A DNA stretch of 64,000 bases from the NCBI GenBank assembly GCA_028687545.1, contig JAQTZZ010000003.1, positions 62,001-126,000 on the forward strand. Reading direction: 5' to 3'. Origin of the DNA: Candidatus Wallbacteria bacterium. GTDB lineage: Bacteria; Muiribacteriota; JAQTZZ01. The translations under genes were made by a program, and so were the position numbers. Below the pieces are notes generated by a model that was given only the letters and a program-made list of their open reading frames with translations, made no database searches and was not told the DNA's origin. This document shows, piece after piece, positions 42,697-50,425 of this stretch. Numbering within the stretch: position 1 is the first letter of the stretch; each line of letters starts with the position of its first letter.

Positions 42697-44345
42697 AGCT
42701 TTTTCCTGGCCCAGACCGAGAGCTTTTCCCGGAAGATTTTAGCATTGTGGCGGATGTCGACAGGAAAGGATTTGTGAAACAGGAAGATTTTAATATTTCT
42801 GGTATGTTCATATTTCTTCCCAAGTTCGAACAATTCACGCCTGAACTGTTTGACAGCCTGCCTGTCTTCAGGAAAAAATCCAGTTTTTGGTTCTACCACT
42901 ATCACCGGGCATGTTTCCCCGTCGATTTCGATTCCGACCAGTGCGGTCCTGCTAACATTCGGATGCTGATTGTAAATTGCCTCACAAGGGACAGTGAACA
43001 GAATCCGGTCTTTCAGTTCGACCCGGTGCGACTTGCGACCGCAGAACCAGAGTCTGCCCTGCTGATCCAGGTAGCCCACATCTCCAATCCTGTGCCAGAA
43101 TTCACCACCCTGCCTGATTTTTGAGAGTTCGGTTTCCGCAGGGTTCCCATAATACTCCTTTGTCACCTGGGGTCCCTTGATCACGATCTCCCCGACTTCG
43201 GAAGGGGGAAGAATCAGGGAGGAAATCCATTCCTGGATCGGGGATTCTGAAATCCTGATTACCCTGATTTCCACGTTTGGGGCAGGCATGCCCACGCAAG
43301 TGCCGAAACCCTGCCTGCTCTTCTCGAGCGTATCAGATATGAGTTTACTTCCACTGATCGAAGAGGCGGGGAGGGATTCTGTAGCACCATAAGGCGTATG
43401 GATATCTCCAAGCGGTATTACTTTCTTGAATTTTTCAACCAGACTGCCTGGCACAGGAGCTCCAGCCATCAGAACGCGTCTGAGTGTCGGCAGGACGATG
43501 TTATGATCAAGGCAGTATTCACTGACTCTGTTCCAGATTGCAGGAGATCCGAAACTGGTGGTGACTCCGTTGTCCCTGATCGCTTCCACGATGTTTGCAG
43601 GGTTGACCAGAGCAGGATGACTTGGATCCATGTCAGGTACAACGCAGGTCATGGCCAGGGCCGCGTCGAAAAGCGCGAAGACAGGAAGTCCGGCCAGGTC
43701 TACCTCGCCGGGCTGGAAATCATAGAGATCATGGAGCATCTGCACCTGGGCGTCAAACATGCCGTGTTCATAAAGCACTCCCTTGGCTGGCCCTGTACTG
43801 CCGGTTGTGAAAAGAATCGCAGCCGGAGAAGCCTTTGTGGTATCTGAAATCGGAAATGATTCACTGCATTCGGGAGAGATTTTCTCAAGCGGCAGTCCCA
43901 GAAATGAGAGGTTGCTGTTCACCACTACATTGAGCCGTGTTTTTTTGAAACAGGCTGGGAAGAGTATTCTGGCGGCATGTGCCTGTGGGATACCGATTAA
44001 AGCGTCAGGTTCCACGTTTCGGATGCATTCCAGTAGCCTTTTTATACCCATCCCTGGATCGATCAGCACAGGGATTGCGCCGATCTTGAAAACCGCAAAA
44101 GTGAGGGCGATGAATTCAATCGAAGGTTTGACCATCAGAAGAGTTTTCATACCTCTCGTCAGCCCGGAATTGAAAAGCCCGTGCGCGAATCTATCACATT
44201 CTGCGTTCAACTGCTGGAAATTCACTGAAAGATAACTCCTGCGGCCGTTGATTCTAGCGCCAGGGCAGATCACTGCTTTCTGCAGCGGAAATTTAGCCGC
44301 TGTTTCAGGCAGATATTGCGCGATGTTGAATCGTTCAGAATCCAT
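42693..44345 (-). CDS. oleC: Beta-lactone synthetase OleC
   Basis: A 550-residue AMP-forming synthetase-family enzyme that converts the 2-alkyl-3-hydroxy acid into a beta-lactone with ATP. The P-loop is LFTTGSTGPAKG (178-189). The later motifs include PYGATESLP and IGDVGYLDQQGRLWFCGRK. The phrase FALFDAALAMTCVVPDMDPSHPA is characteristic of OleC rather than of acyl-CoA ligases. It overlaps oleB by 11 bases and oleD by 4 bases. Confidence 0.92.
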   Translation of the reverse strand: MDSERFNIAQYLPETAAKFPLQKAVICPGARINGRRSYLSVNFQQLNAECDRFAHGLFNSGLTRGMKTLLMVKPSIEFIALTFAVFKIGAIPVLIDPGMGIKRLLECIRNVEPDALIGIPQAHAARILFPACFKKTRLNVVVNSNLSFLGLPLEKISPECSESFPISDTTKASPAAILFTTGSTGPAKGVLYEHGMFDAQVQMLHDLYDFQPGEVDLAGLPVFALFDAALAMTCVVPDMDPSHPALVNPANIVEAIRDNGVTTSFGSPAIWNRVSEYCLDHNIVLPTLRRVLMAGAPVPGSLVEKFKKVIPLGDIHTPYGATESLPASSISGSKLISDTLEKSRQGFGTCVGMPAPNVEIRVIRISESPIQEWISSLILPPSEVGEIVIKGPQVTKEYYGNPAETELSKIRQGGEFWHRIGDVGYLDQQGRLWFCGRKSHRVELKDRILFTVPCEAIYNQHPNVSRTALVGIEIDGETCPVIVVEPKTGFFPEDRQAVKQFRRELFELGKKYEHTRNIKIFLFHKSFPVDIRHNAKIFREKLSVWARKKL

Positions 44346-45222
44346 CCGATTCCCTTTCTGTCAGAAAATTTTTAATCGCCAGGGCGGATTTGAGTGGTTC
44401 GTCCTCTAGCACGAAATGCCCGGCGTTTTCCATTTTAATGGTCAAGGCGTCCGGAAAAAAATCCAGCCAGCGGGAGAGAAACTTAGGTGTGAAGCAGAAG
44501 TCACGCATTCCCCAGAGGAGAAGGACAGGTTTGGATGCCAGACTGCTTAGTTTACCTTCGATACCCAGTATCGTGTTGTAACTTGGGTGAGACTTATTCA
44601 TCGGAATGTCCTTTACGAAACTGTCGATGCCTACCCTGGAAGCATAATTTCCATATGGGAAGAGATAACCATTCCAGACACCGGCTGGGAGCCCTGTATG
44701 CTTGGCTGTCCCCATGTATCTCGCAGCCCGGAGAAACAGATTCAGTTTCCGTACTGCAAAAGTGCCCAGCAGAGGAAACCTGCAGATTGCGATCTGCCAT
44801 GGCATCCGACGGGAGCGAAAGGAGGCTGAATTCATGATCACCATCTTCCTTACCCGGTCAGGGTTTCTGACCGCTACCCCCATACCGATGGCTCCTCCCC
44901 AGTCGTGCACGATCAGGTCGAATTTGTCGATGTTCATTGAATTGAGGAGGCTTTCGCAGTTGTCGATGTGATTGCTGAGAAGGTATGGATAATTCTGTGG
45001 TTTATCCGACAGGCCGAATCCGATATGGTCTGGAACCACGCAGCGGAAGCTGCCGGAAAGCTCCCGCACAAGGCTCCGGAAATAATACGACCAGGTAGGA
45101 TTTCCGTGCAGCATCAGGGTGGGAAATCCTGTACCTTCATCGAGATAGTTCAGTCGATAGCTGTTAATCTGGTGTTTGAATGTGGAAAACGGATATTCCG
45201 TCGGGGAGAGCCGGTCTACCAT
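44335..45222 (-). CDS. oleB: Beta-lactone decarboxylase OleB
   Basis: A 295-residue alpha/beta-hydrolase related to haloalkane dehalogenases that decarboxylates the beta-lactone to a cis-olefin. Motifs: oxyanion HGNPTWSY (39-46), nucleophile D107 in VHDWGG, acid near D241 (WGMRDFCF), base H269 (AGHFVLED). The Asp nucleophile and its place between oleA and oleC support OleB over a dehalogenase. It overlaps oleA by 7 bases and oleC by 11 bases. Confidence 0.9.
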   Translation of the reverse strand: MVDRLSPTEYPFSTFKHQINSYRLNYLDEGTGFPTLMLHGNPTWSYYFRSLVRELSGSFRCVVPDHIGFGLSDKPQNYPYLLSNHIDNCESLLNSMNIDKFDLIVHDWGGAIGMGVAVRNPDRVRKMVIMNSASFRSRRMPWQIAICRFPLLGTFAVRKLNLFLRAARYMGTAKHTGLPAGVWNGYLFPYGNYASRVGIDSFVKDIPMNKSHPSYNTILGIEGKLSSLASKPVLLLWGMRDFCFTPKFLSRWLDFFPDALTIKMENAGHFVLEDEPLKSALAIKNFLTERESDGF

Positions 45223-46262
45223 TTTATCCCGAGCATCATGCAGTTGATTCCGCTGCCGATGCCGAGCAGGGCTATCAGATCGCCGCTGCGGACAAGGTTG
45301 TTCTCCACACCCATGGACAAAGTGACTGGCAGTGAAACTGCGCCCATATTTCCTAAAAATTCAAAAGTCGAAAAATCTTTCTCCAGGTCTATTCCCAGAG
45401 TCTCAAACATCAACTTGCGGTGAGCCTTGCCCACCTGATGGCAGAAAAATCGTTTGACATTGCTTTCCGTAAATTTCAAGGTGTTCTTGGTTTCTTCCCA
45501 GGTGCGGCGCGCCAGCTGGCAGCCGGCCTGCAGCAGAGTTTCAGCTTCCGTCTTCATCAGCATGGTGATATTCTTGGCTACAGGTGCCGTGGATCCGCCC
45601 TGGCAGAGATGGCTGAATTTTGAAGAAGCCATGAAGCTTCCACCAAGCAGCTGATGCTTGGCTTTGGAGATCGATGAATGCACGAGTACCGCGGCTGCCG
45701 CACCGCAACCGATGGTCAGGGATGGAAATGAGGCCTTGATCGTTTCGCGGGTGAGGTTCTCATCATGCAGCAGCATGTCGATGGTGGATTCCACCAGCGG
45801 TCTGCCGTTTTCCCCTGCGACAACCAGAGCGGATTTGATGATCCCGCTTTCGATCATGTTACCGACTACCACCATGGCGTCGAGAAAGCCCAGGCAGGCG
45901 TTGGACAAGTCGAAGACCATCGAATTGTCAGACAATTCCAGTTTCTCGTGAACCACGGAAGCTGTGGCTGGTTCCATAAAATCCCTGCAGACAGAGGAAT
46001 GCACAAGGCAGTTTATCGAGTCTTTAGAAATTCCGGATTTTTCCAGGGCGAGTTTTCCGGCCTGGGCTGAAACTTCGCTTGGAACAGTGCCGGGTTTCCA
46101 GAATTTACGCTCGCGGATTCCGGTCATCATTTCCAGGCGGCCGAAGGGCAGCTTGAGGCGCTCATAGACAGGCGCCAGCCAGGATTCGATCTTTTCCGAT
46201 GTCACCACTTCTTCAGGCAGGTAGTGAGCGATCGACTCGATGCAGACATTTTTAAAAAGCAT
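45216..46262 (-). CDS. oleA: Acyl-CoA head-to-head condensing enzyme OleA
   Basis: A 348-residue thiolase-fold condensing enzyme (KAS III group) that joins two long-chain acyl-CoA (or acyl-ACP) molecules into a 2-alkyl-3-keto acid. Catalytic residues by family pattern are C123 (SNACLGFL), H275 (CHQVGKAH) and N305 (LGNMGAVS). E97 in MEPATAS corresponds to the glutamate that reaches the partner subunit in characterised OleA and separates it from FabH. It is the first gene of the cluster, with its own promoter 27 bases upstream. Confidence 0.93.
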   Translation of the reverse strand: MLFKNVCIESIAHYLPEEVVTSEKIESWLAPVYERLKLPFGRLEMMTGIRERKFWKPGTVPSEVSAQAGKLALEKSGISKDSINCLVHSSVCRDFMEPATASVVHEKLELSDNSMVFDLSNACLGFLDAMVVVGNMIESGIIKSALVVAGENGRPLVESTIDMLLHDENLTRETIKASFPSLTIGCGAAAAVLVHSSISKAKHQLLGGSFMASSKFSHLCQGGSTAPVAKNITMLMKTEAETLLQAGCQLARRTWEETKNTLKFTESNVKRFFCHQVGKAHRKLMFETLGIDLEKDFSTFEFLGNMGAVSLPVTLSMGVENNLVRSGDLIALLGIGSGINCMMLGIKW

Positions 46263-46288
46263 TTTCAGACCTCAAGGTTAGGAAAAAG

Positions 46289-46317
46289 ATTGTATTGCAT
46301 AACTTTGTGAAAATCAA
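46289..46317 (-). promoter_or_regulatory. Promoter of the ole/FAS cluster
   Basis: On the minus strand: TTGATT (46317-46312), 17-base spacer, TACAAT (46294-46289). The leader to the oleA ATG is short, about 20 bases. Confidence 0.65.
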
Positions 46318-46417
46318 GCGATGGTAACTGGTACATATGTGGAGAAGTCAAGTGTCAGAGTTATCAAAAGGAATGAATTTCATTATATAATGAGTGCAGC
46401 ATTTTGCAAGAGGCTCT

Positions 46418-47539
46418 ATGGATAACCTTACCCCTGAACAAAAACGGAGAGAATTAATCGCAAACCTGCGCCGGGACCTGGCAAAGATTGTCTCGGACTG
46501 CCAGTCCATTGAAAACGAGGTGTTCAATCAGTTGATCGAGCTTGACCTGAATTCAGTTCCAGAAGAGATTTTCAGGAAGGTTTCCGAATTCAAGGGTGTT
46601 TTTTCTGAATTTGAAAAGGAATCAGCAAAGAAATCCCGGCTCGAAGAGAATGAGAACCACTGGGATCAATTGGAAGCATCCTGTCAGGTGCTGAAAAAAA
46701 GGCTGCTGAAATTCCAGGGGGAAATTCAGGACCAGTTCCGCGGATTCGGGGACAGCATTTTCATGAACATCGTCGGCTGCAGATACGATGAGCGGCGGAT
46801 GACAGTGATCCACACCCTGCTGCACGAAGAATTGAAGAAAAACAGTGCTGAGCTGGAAGCTTTTTTCAAGCAGGCTGATTTTATTTCGATCCCGGAACTG
46901 GACGATGTGATTGAAACTCTTCAGAGAAAGTCATTGAATATCCCTGACAATGTAAGAGCGAGGATAGGCGGAAAAATTCCTGGAATTTTATTTCAGGTTC
47001 TGATCTCCTACTATAAGATGAAGCAGATTGAGGTGAAAAAAAGTCAGAATCCAGGCGGATTCCTTGGTTTTCTGAGTAAAGTTAAACTTAACATCGAAAC
47101 CTGGTGTATTGATTCCCTGACTAAACATTATGCAGAAATCGAAACTGAGATTGTGGACCGCAATCTGATCGAGTTATTTAAAACACCTGAATTCGAGGAA
47201 AAAGCGGAAAAGGCCAAAAAAATTCAAGTGCAGATTTCACAGGCAGGAAGCGAGATCGATGCCAAGCTTCGGGAAATGGAAGCATTTCTGATTGGGAAAG
47301 GATTCCAGACATATGATGATTTGGTCAGTGCCATTGAGATGACTGCAGAGGTTCTCAAGACGCTGACTGAGAAAAAAGAGCTGATCAGACGAAAGATTAT
47401 CGATGAACTGCCGGATCATCCGTTTGCTTATCCCGAGAAAATCATGAACTATCTTGACCTGAAAAAGAAGGAAACCCTGCTTGCAGCTCAGATCAGCACT
47501 CTGCAAATGGACCTGAATAATAATTTCCTGCCTGAATGA
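46418..47539 (+). CDS. Coiled-coil protein of unknown function
   Basis: A 373-residue, highly charged, mostly helical protein with long stretches of heptad character at residues 1-110 and 270-370. No signal peptide, membrane segment or catalytic motif is visible. A less helical middle (residues 185-235) contains the phrase NPGGFLGFLSKVKLN. The ATG at 46418 has AAGAGG 4 bases upstream; a GTG 24 bases earlier is also in frame. A TATAAT at 46386-46391 may be its -10 element, but the matching -35 is poor. I do not recognise the family. Confidence 0.7.
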   Translation: MDNLTPEQKRRELIANLRRDLAKIVSDCQSIENEVFNQLIELDLNSVPEEIFRKVSEFKGVFSEFEKESAKKSRLEENENHWDQLEASCQVLKKRLLKFQGEIQDQFRGFGDSIFMNIVGCRYDERRMTVIHTLLHEELKKNSAELEAFFKQADFISIPELDDVIETLQRKSLNIPDNVRARIGGKIPGILFQVLISYYKMKQIEVKKSQNPGGFLGFLSKVKLNIETWCIDSLTKHYAEIETEIVDRNLIELFKTPEFEEKAEKAKKIQVQISQAGSEIDAKLREMEAFLIGKGFQTYDDLVSAIEMTAEVLKTLTEKKELIRRKIIDELPDHPFAYPEKIMNYLDLKKKETLLAAQISTLQMDLNNNFLPE

Positions 47540-47564
47540 CATTTTTTTTGAGACCCGGTATAAT
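47536..47564 (+). promoter_or_regulatory. Promoter for the small gene at 47601
   Basis: ATGACA (47536-47541), 17-base spacer, TATAAT (47559-47564). The -35 overlaps the stop codon of the coiled-coil gene. Confidence 0.6.
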
Positions 47565-47600
47565 GTAACTCGAAATCCCATTTAATTCCCGGAGGAGAAA

Positions 47601-47867
47601 ATGAAAAAGCATTTCTTTCTTCTGGCCGGACTGGCGGCCGGCATCCTGCTGGCTCTGAAATGCCGCAATCATAGCTGCCAAACCTTCTCGTTCCTCGATC
47701 AATACAAGAAGTTTGTGACCCACGTCAGTCAGGTGATTTTCAAGGATTACAAAAAGATGAGCCGCAAGCAGATGAAGGAATTTCTCAGTTGCCAGGTAGA
47801 CCTGCTGCTGGATGCCATCTATCCTGACGATGAGGAGAGCAAGGAAGCTACGGATTCAATATTATAG
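47601..47867 (+). CDS. Small exported or membrane-anchored protein
   Basis: An 88-residue protein with a hydrophobic N-terminus (HFFLLAGLAAGILLAL) and a charged helical remainder with three cysteines (KCRNHSC and FLSCQVD). GGAGGAG lies 4-5 bases before the ATG, and a good promoter lies upstream, so it is probably a real gene. It ends 5 bases before the 3' end of the opposite epmA gene. No family recognised. Confidence 0.65.
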   Translation: MKKHFFLLAGLAAGILLALKCRNHSCQTFSFLDQYKKFVTHVSQVIFKDYKKMSRKQMKEFLSCQVDLLLDAIYPDDEESKEATDSIL

Positions 47868-47871
47868 AGAG

Positions 47872-48849
47872 CTATTTTTGAAACTGCCTGTGATTCCTGA
47901 AACTGAACGGCAGGAAAGAGTGAATCGTCGGTTCACCGGTCAGAACCTGATACAGCCTGTCCACGCCGAGAGCATTGCCTGTGCAGGCCGGCAGACCATT
48001 GGAGAGCACTTCCAGAAAGCGGTCGTTGATTTCATAAACAGGCTGGCCCCGCAATCTGCGTTCAGTCTGATCAGACACGAATCTCTTCTTCTGATGTCCG
48101 GCGTCTGTCAGCTCCGAAAAACCGTTGCAGATCTCTATCCCATCCAGATAAAGTTCGAATCTTTCCGCATAAAGGGAATTTTTCACCGAAGGCCTGGCCA
48201 TTGAACCGAGTTTTTCCGGATAATCGCAGAGAAAAACCGCTTTGCCCTTGAAGGTTGGCTCGATGTAAGTCAATAAAAGCTTGAAGAACAGATCCTCCCA
48301 TTCGCCGTCTGATGTAAGCGTAAGCTTGGATTTCAAACAGGCTTCCTGCAGTGTTTCCTTTGTCAGGCAGCGGTCCAGGTCGATTTTCAGGATTGCTGCG
48401 AACAGTTCCCTGATCGAACGGCGTTCAAAGGGTGGTTCCCAGTCTTTGCGGATTTTTTCTCCTAAAACTTCCCGCACCAGTTCCTCTGTCTCCCTCATCA
48501 TGTAGTTATAATCATGTCCGGTGATGTACCATTCCAGGATGGTAAACTCCGGGTTGTGGATTTTACCGATTTCACCGTAACGGAAGGCTTTACAGAGCTG
48601 GAAGATACTGTCGAACCCCATGGAAAGCAGCTCTTTCATGTAATATTCCGGGGAGGTCTGAAGATAGAGGGGGAAACCATTGAGGCAGGATTCGAATGAG
48701 GCAATATTGGCGTCCAGTGTGGCATAAGGAGAAAGTTCCGGTGTTTCCACTTCCAGATAGCCTTTTCGATCAAAAAATTCCCGGATCGTCTTGAGAAGCC
48801 GGAATCTGCCTTTGATCAACCGGAAATTATCTGAACTGCTGGATGTCAA
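47872..48849 (-). CDS. epmA: EF-P lysine ligase EpmA (PoxA/GenX)
   Basis: A 325-residue class II lysyl-tRNA-synthetase-like enzyme without the anticodon-binding domain, the same length as E. coli EpmA. EpmA attaches beta-lysine to elongation factor P, which relieves ribosome stalling at polyproline. Class II motifs are visible: FFDRKGYLEVETPELSP, FRYGEIGKIHNPEFTILEWY and the motif 3 region ACTGNALGVDRLYQVL. The start appears to be TTG at 48849, and its 5' end overlaps the FecR-like gene by 23 bases. The partner genes epmB and efp are not in the window. Confidence 0.88.
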   Translation of the reverse strand: MTSSSSDNFRLIKGRFRLLKTIREFFDRKGYLEVETPELSPYATLDANIASFESCLNGFPLYLQTSPEYYMKELLSMGFDSIFQLCKAFRYGEIGKIHNPEFTILEWYITGHDYNYMMRETEELVREVLGEKIRKDWEPPFERRSIRELFAAILKIDLDRCLTKETLQEACLKSKLTLTSDGEWEDLFFKLLLTYIEPTFKGKAVFLCDYPEKLGSMARPSVKNSLYAERFELYLDGIEICNGFSELTDAGHQKKRFVSDQTERRLRGQPVYEINDRFLEVLSNGLPACTGNALGVDRLYQVLTGEPTIHSFLPFSFRNHRQFQK

Positions 48850-49813
48850 GACCCTTCAGCCTTTCGAATTCCTTGAAAATGTCGGGTACGAGTATGTTGT
48901 CTTCGCTTTCTGAAGGCTGGGAAGTGCCTGCAGGAGAAATGGCTGTACTTTCAGCTTTATCCCAGTTCCGGATTTCCGACATGAGCTGATCTGAGATTTT
49001 ATAGGCCTGGATTTTCTCGGTTCCAGCCTCAATCAGAGTTTCTTCCCCTGCGTTGAGTGTGGCGTTTGTGAATCTGTTGCTGATCTCAATTTTCCCTTCG
49101 ATCAGCGAAACCCGCAACTTATCTGATCCGGCTGAGACAAGAAGCCGGGTGCCTACGATTTTTACCTGGCCCAGACTGCTTTTTATGAAAAACGGAGCCT
49201 GGAGATGGTTGAAGGAGAACAGGCTCCTACCCTGCGTGAGGAACAGGCAGTTCTGCTCGATCCTGAGCACTGTATTAGGCTTGAGCCGCATTTCGGCGAC
49301 ACCGGGGAAATTGATGTCAAGCGATGAGAAAGAAGGAGTCCGGATTTCCAGAGGCAGGCTGAATGTTCCAGCAGAACCCTGGATCCAGTTGCTGCCTTTG
49401 TGAAGGCTGAAACTTCCGTTTTTCACTTCAATCGCTGCAGCTAGAGAGTTGTCGCTGAGAACGGCTTTGTTCAAGGGCTGTTCCGCCCTGTATAGCCAGA
49501 GGTCGAGCAGGGCGAAAAAGACGATTACAGCTGCCATGGCATATGACCAGATCGGTCTGGTTTTTGGCGGAAGTATCTCATTCATCACTGATTGTGAAAT
49601 TTCTGGCATCAGCCTGTTTCTGAAGGCAATTTCCTCATCCCTGAAGGAAGCGAGGGCTGAGTCGAAGCTCTGATTCAGGCTTACGAGACGGGCACAGGCT
49701 TCACAAGACTTGCGATGCTTTTCCACAAAGGAGAACTCTTCCGCGGTCAAGCTCATCAGCTCGGCGTCTTCCAGCAGTTGCATGAATTTCTGACAGTTCT
49801 TCTTTACAGCCAT
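48827..49813 (-). CDS. Zinc-finger anti-sigma factor with FecR domain
   Basis: A 328-residue membrane protein. The cytoplasmic N-terminus has an anti-sigma zinc site H33-X3-C37-X2-C40 (EKHRKSCEACARL). One membrane helix follows (WSYAMAAVIVFFALLDLWLY, about 89-108), then a periplasmic FecR-like beta domain (VLRIEQNCLFLTQGRSLFSF, GQVKIVGTRLLVSAG, RVSLIEGKIEI). It overlaps the sigma-factor gene by 10 bases and should hold that factor inactive until an envelope signal arrives. Its 3' end overlaps epmA. Confidence 0.86.
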   Translation of the reverse strand: MAVKKNCQKFMQLLEDAELMSLTAEEFSFVEKHRKSCEACARLVSLNQSFDSALASFRDEEIAFRNRLMPEISQSVMNEILPPKTRPIWSYAMAAVIVFFALLDLWLYRAEQPLNKAVLSDNSLAAAIEVKNGSFSLHKGSNWIQGSAGTFSLPLEIRTPSFSSLDINFPGVAEMRLKPNTVLRIEQNCLFLTQGRSLFSFNHLQAPFFIKSSLGQVKIVGTRLLVSAGSDKLRVSLIEGKIEISNRFTNATLNAGEETLIEAGTEKIQAYKISDQLMSEIRNWDKAESTAISPAGTSQPSESEDNILVPDIFKEFERLKGLDIQQFR

Positions 49814-50355
49814 TTTTCCAGCGCCTTCCGTAAGAGTTTCCTGGCCCTGTGGATTCTGATCTTGACCGTGTTCAGCGGCAACTCCGTGACAGATGCGATT
49901 TCGTCGTAGCTCTGGTTTTCCACCAGGAGCAGCAGCATGATTTCACGGTAGAGGTCAGGCAGGGCACTCACTGCTTCTCTGACTTTCTCATTCAGGTTCT
50001 TGTCGCTCAGAGTCTGGATCACTTCCTCATCTGAACTGAACTTGAAGAAGTATTTCTCCTCCATTTCCTCGATGCTGAAAGAATCCTTCTTCTTCTTGAG
50101 CCACCAGTCCTTCAGTTGGTTATGGGCAATCGAATAGAGCCAGCTCTGGAACGAGTAATCGAAGTTGTAGCTTCTGATGTAATTGAACGCCCTCAGGAAG
50201 GTGTTCTGCGTCAGATCCTTCGCTTCCTCGTAATCTTTGGTCATCCTCAGGAAGTAGTAAAAAATCTTTTTTTCGAATTCCAATACAAGGAACCGGAATT
50301 GCGACTTGTCTCCCTGGATGACTCCCATAATCCAATTTTTAAGGTTTTCCTCCAT
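49804..50355 (-). CDS. ECF RNA polymerase sigma factor
   Basis: A 183-residue sigma-70-family factor of the ECF (RpoE-like) type. Region 2 includes YYFLRMTKDYEEAKDLTQNTFLRAFNYI and SFQSWLYSIAHNQLKDW. Region 4 includes LPDLYREIMLLLLVENQSYDEIASVTELPLNTVKIRIHRARK, split here between helices. Its anti-sigma gene overlaps by 10 bases. The putative extended -10 promoter ends only 7 bases before the ATG, so the message may be leaderless. Confidence 0.93.
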   Translation of the reverse strand: MEENLKNWIMGVIQGDKSQFRFLVLEFEKKIFYYFLRMTKDYEEAKDLTQNTFLRAFNYIRSYNFDYSFQSWLYSIAHNQLKDWWLKKKKDSFSIEEMEEKYFFKFSSDEEVIQTLSDKNLNEKVREAVSALPDLYREIMLLLLVENQSYDEIASVTELPLNTVKIRIHRARKLLRKALEKWL

Positions 50356-50362
50356 AAATTTT

Positions 50363-50371
50363 ATTATATCA
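50363..50371 (-). promoter_or_regulatory. Extended -10 promoter of the sigma-factor operon
   Basis: On the minus strand TGATATAAT: a TGn extension plus perfect TATAAT (50368-50363), with no good -35. The spacing puts the transcript start at or next to the ATG at 50355. Confidence 0.5.
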
Positions 50372-50425
50372 TACCTGCTGAAGCGAGGAATGTTTCATAT
50401 CTGATTTTCTCTTCAGGAGGGAGAA

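Noticed and set aside
44335-45222. Haloalkane dehalogenase
   Set aside because: Sequence type is shared with OleB, and the gene lies between oleA and oleC with overlaps.
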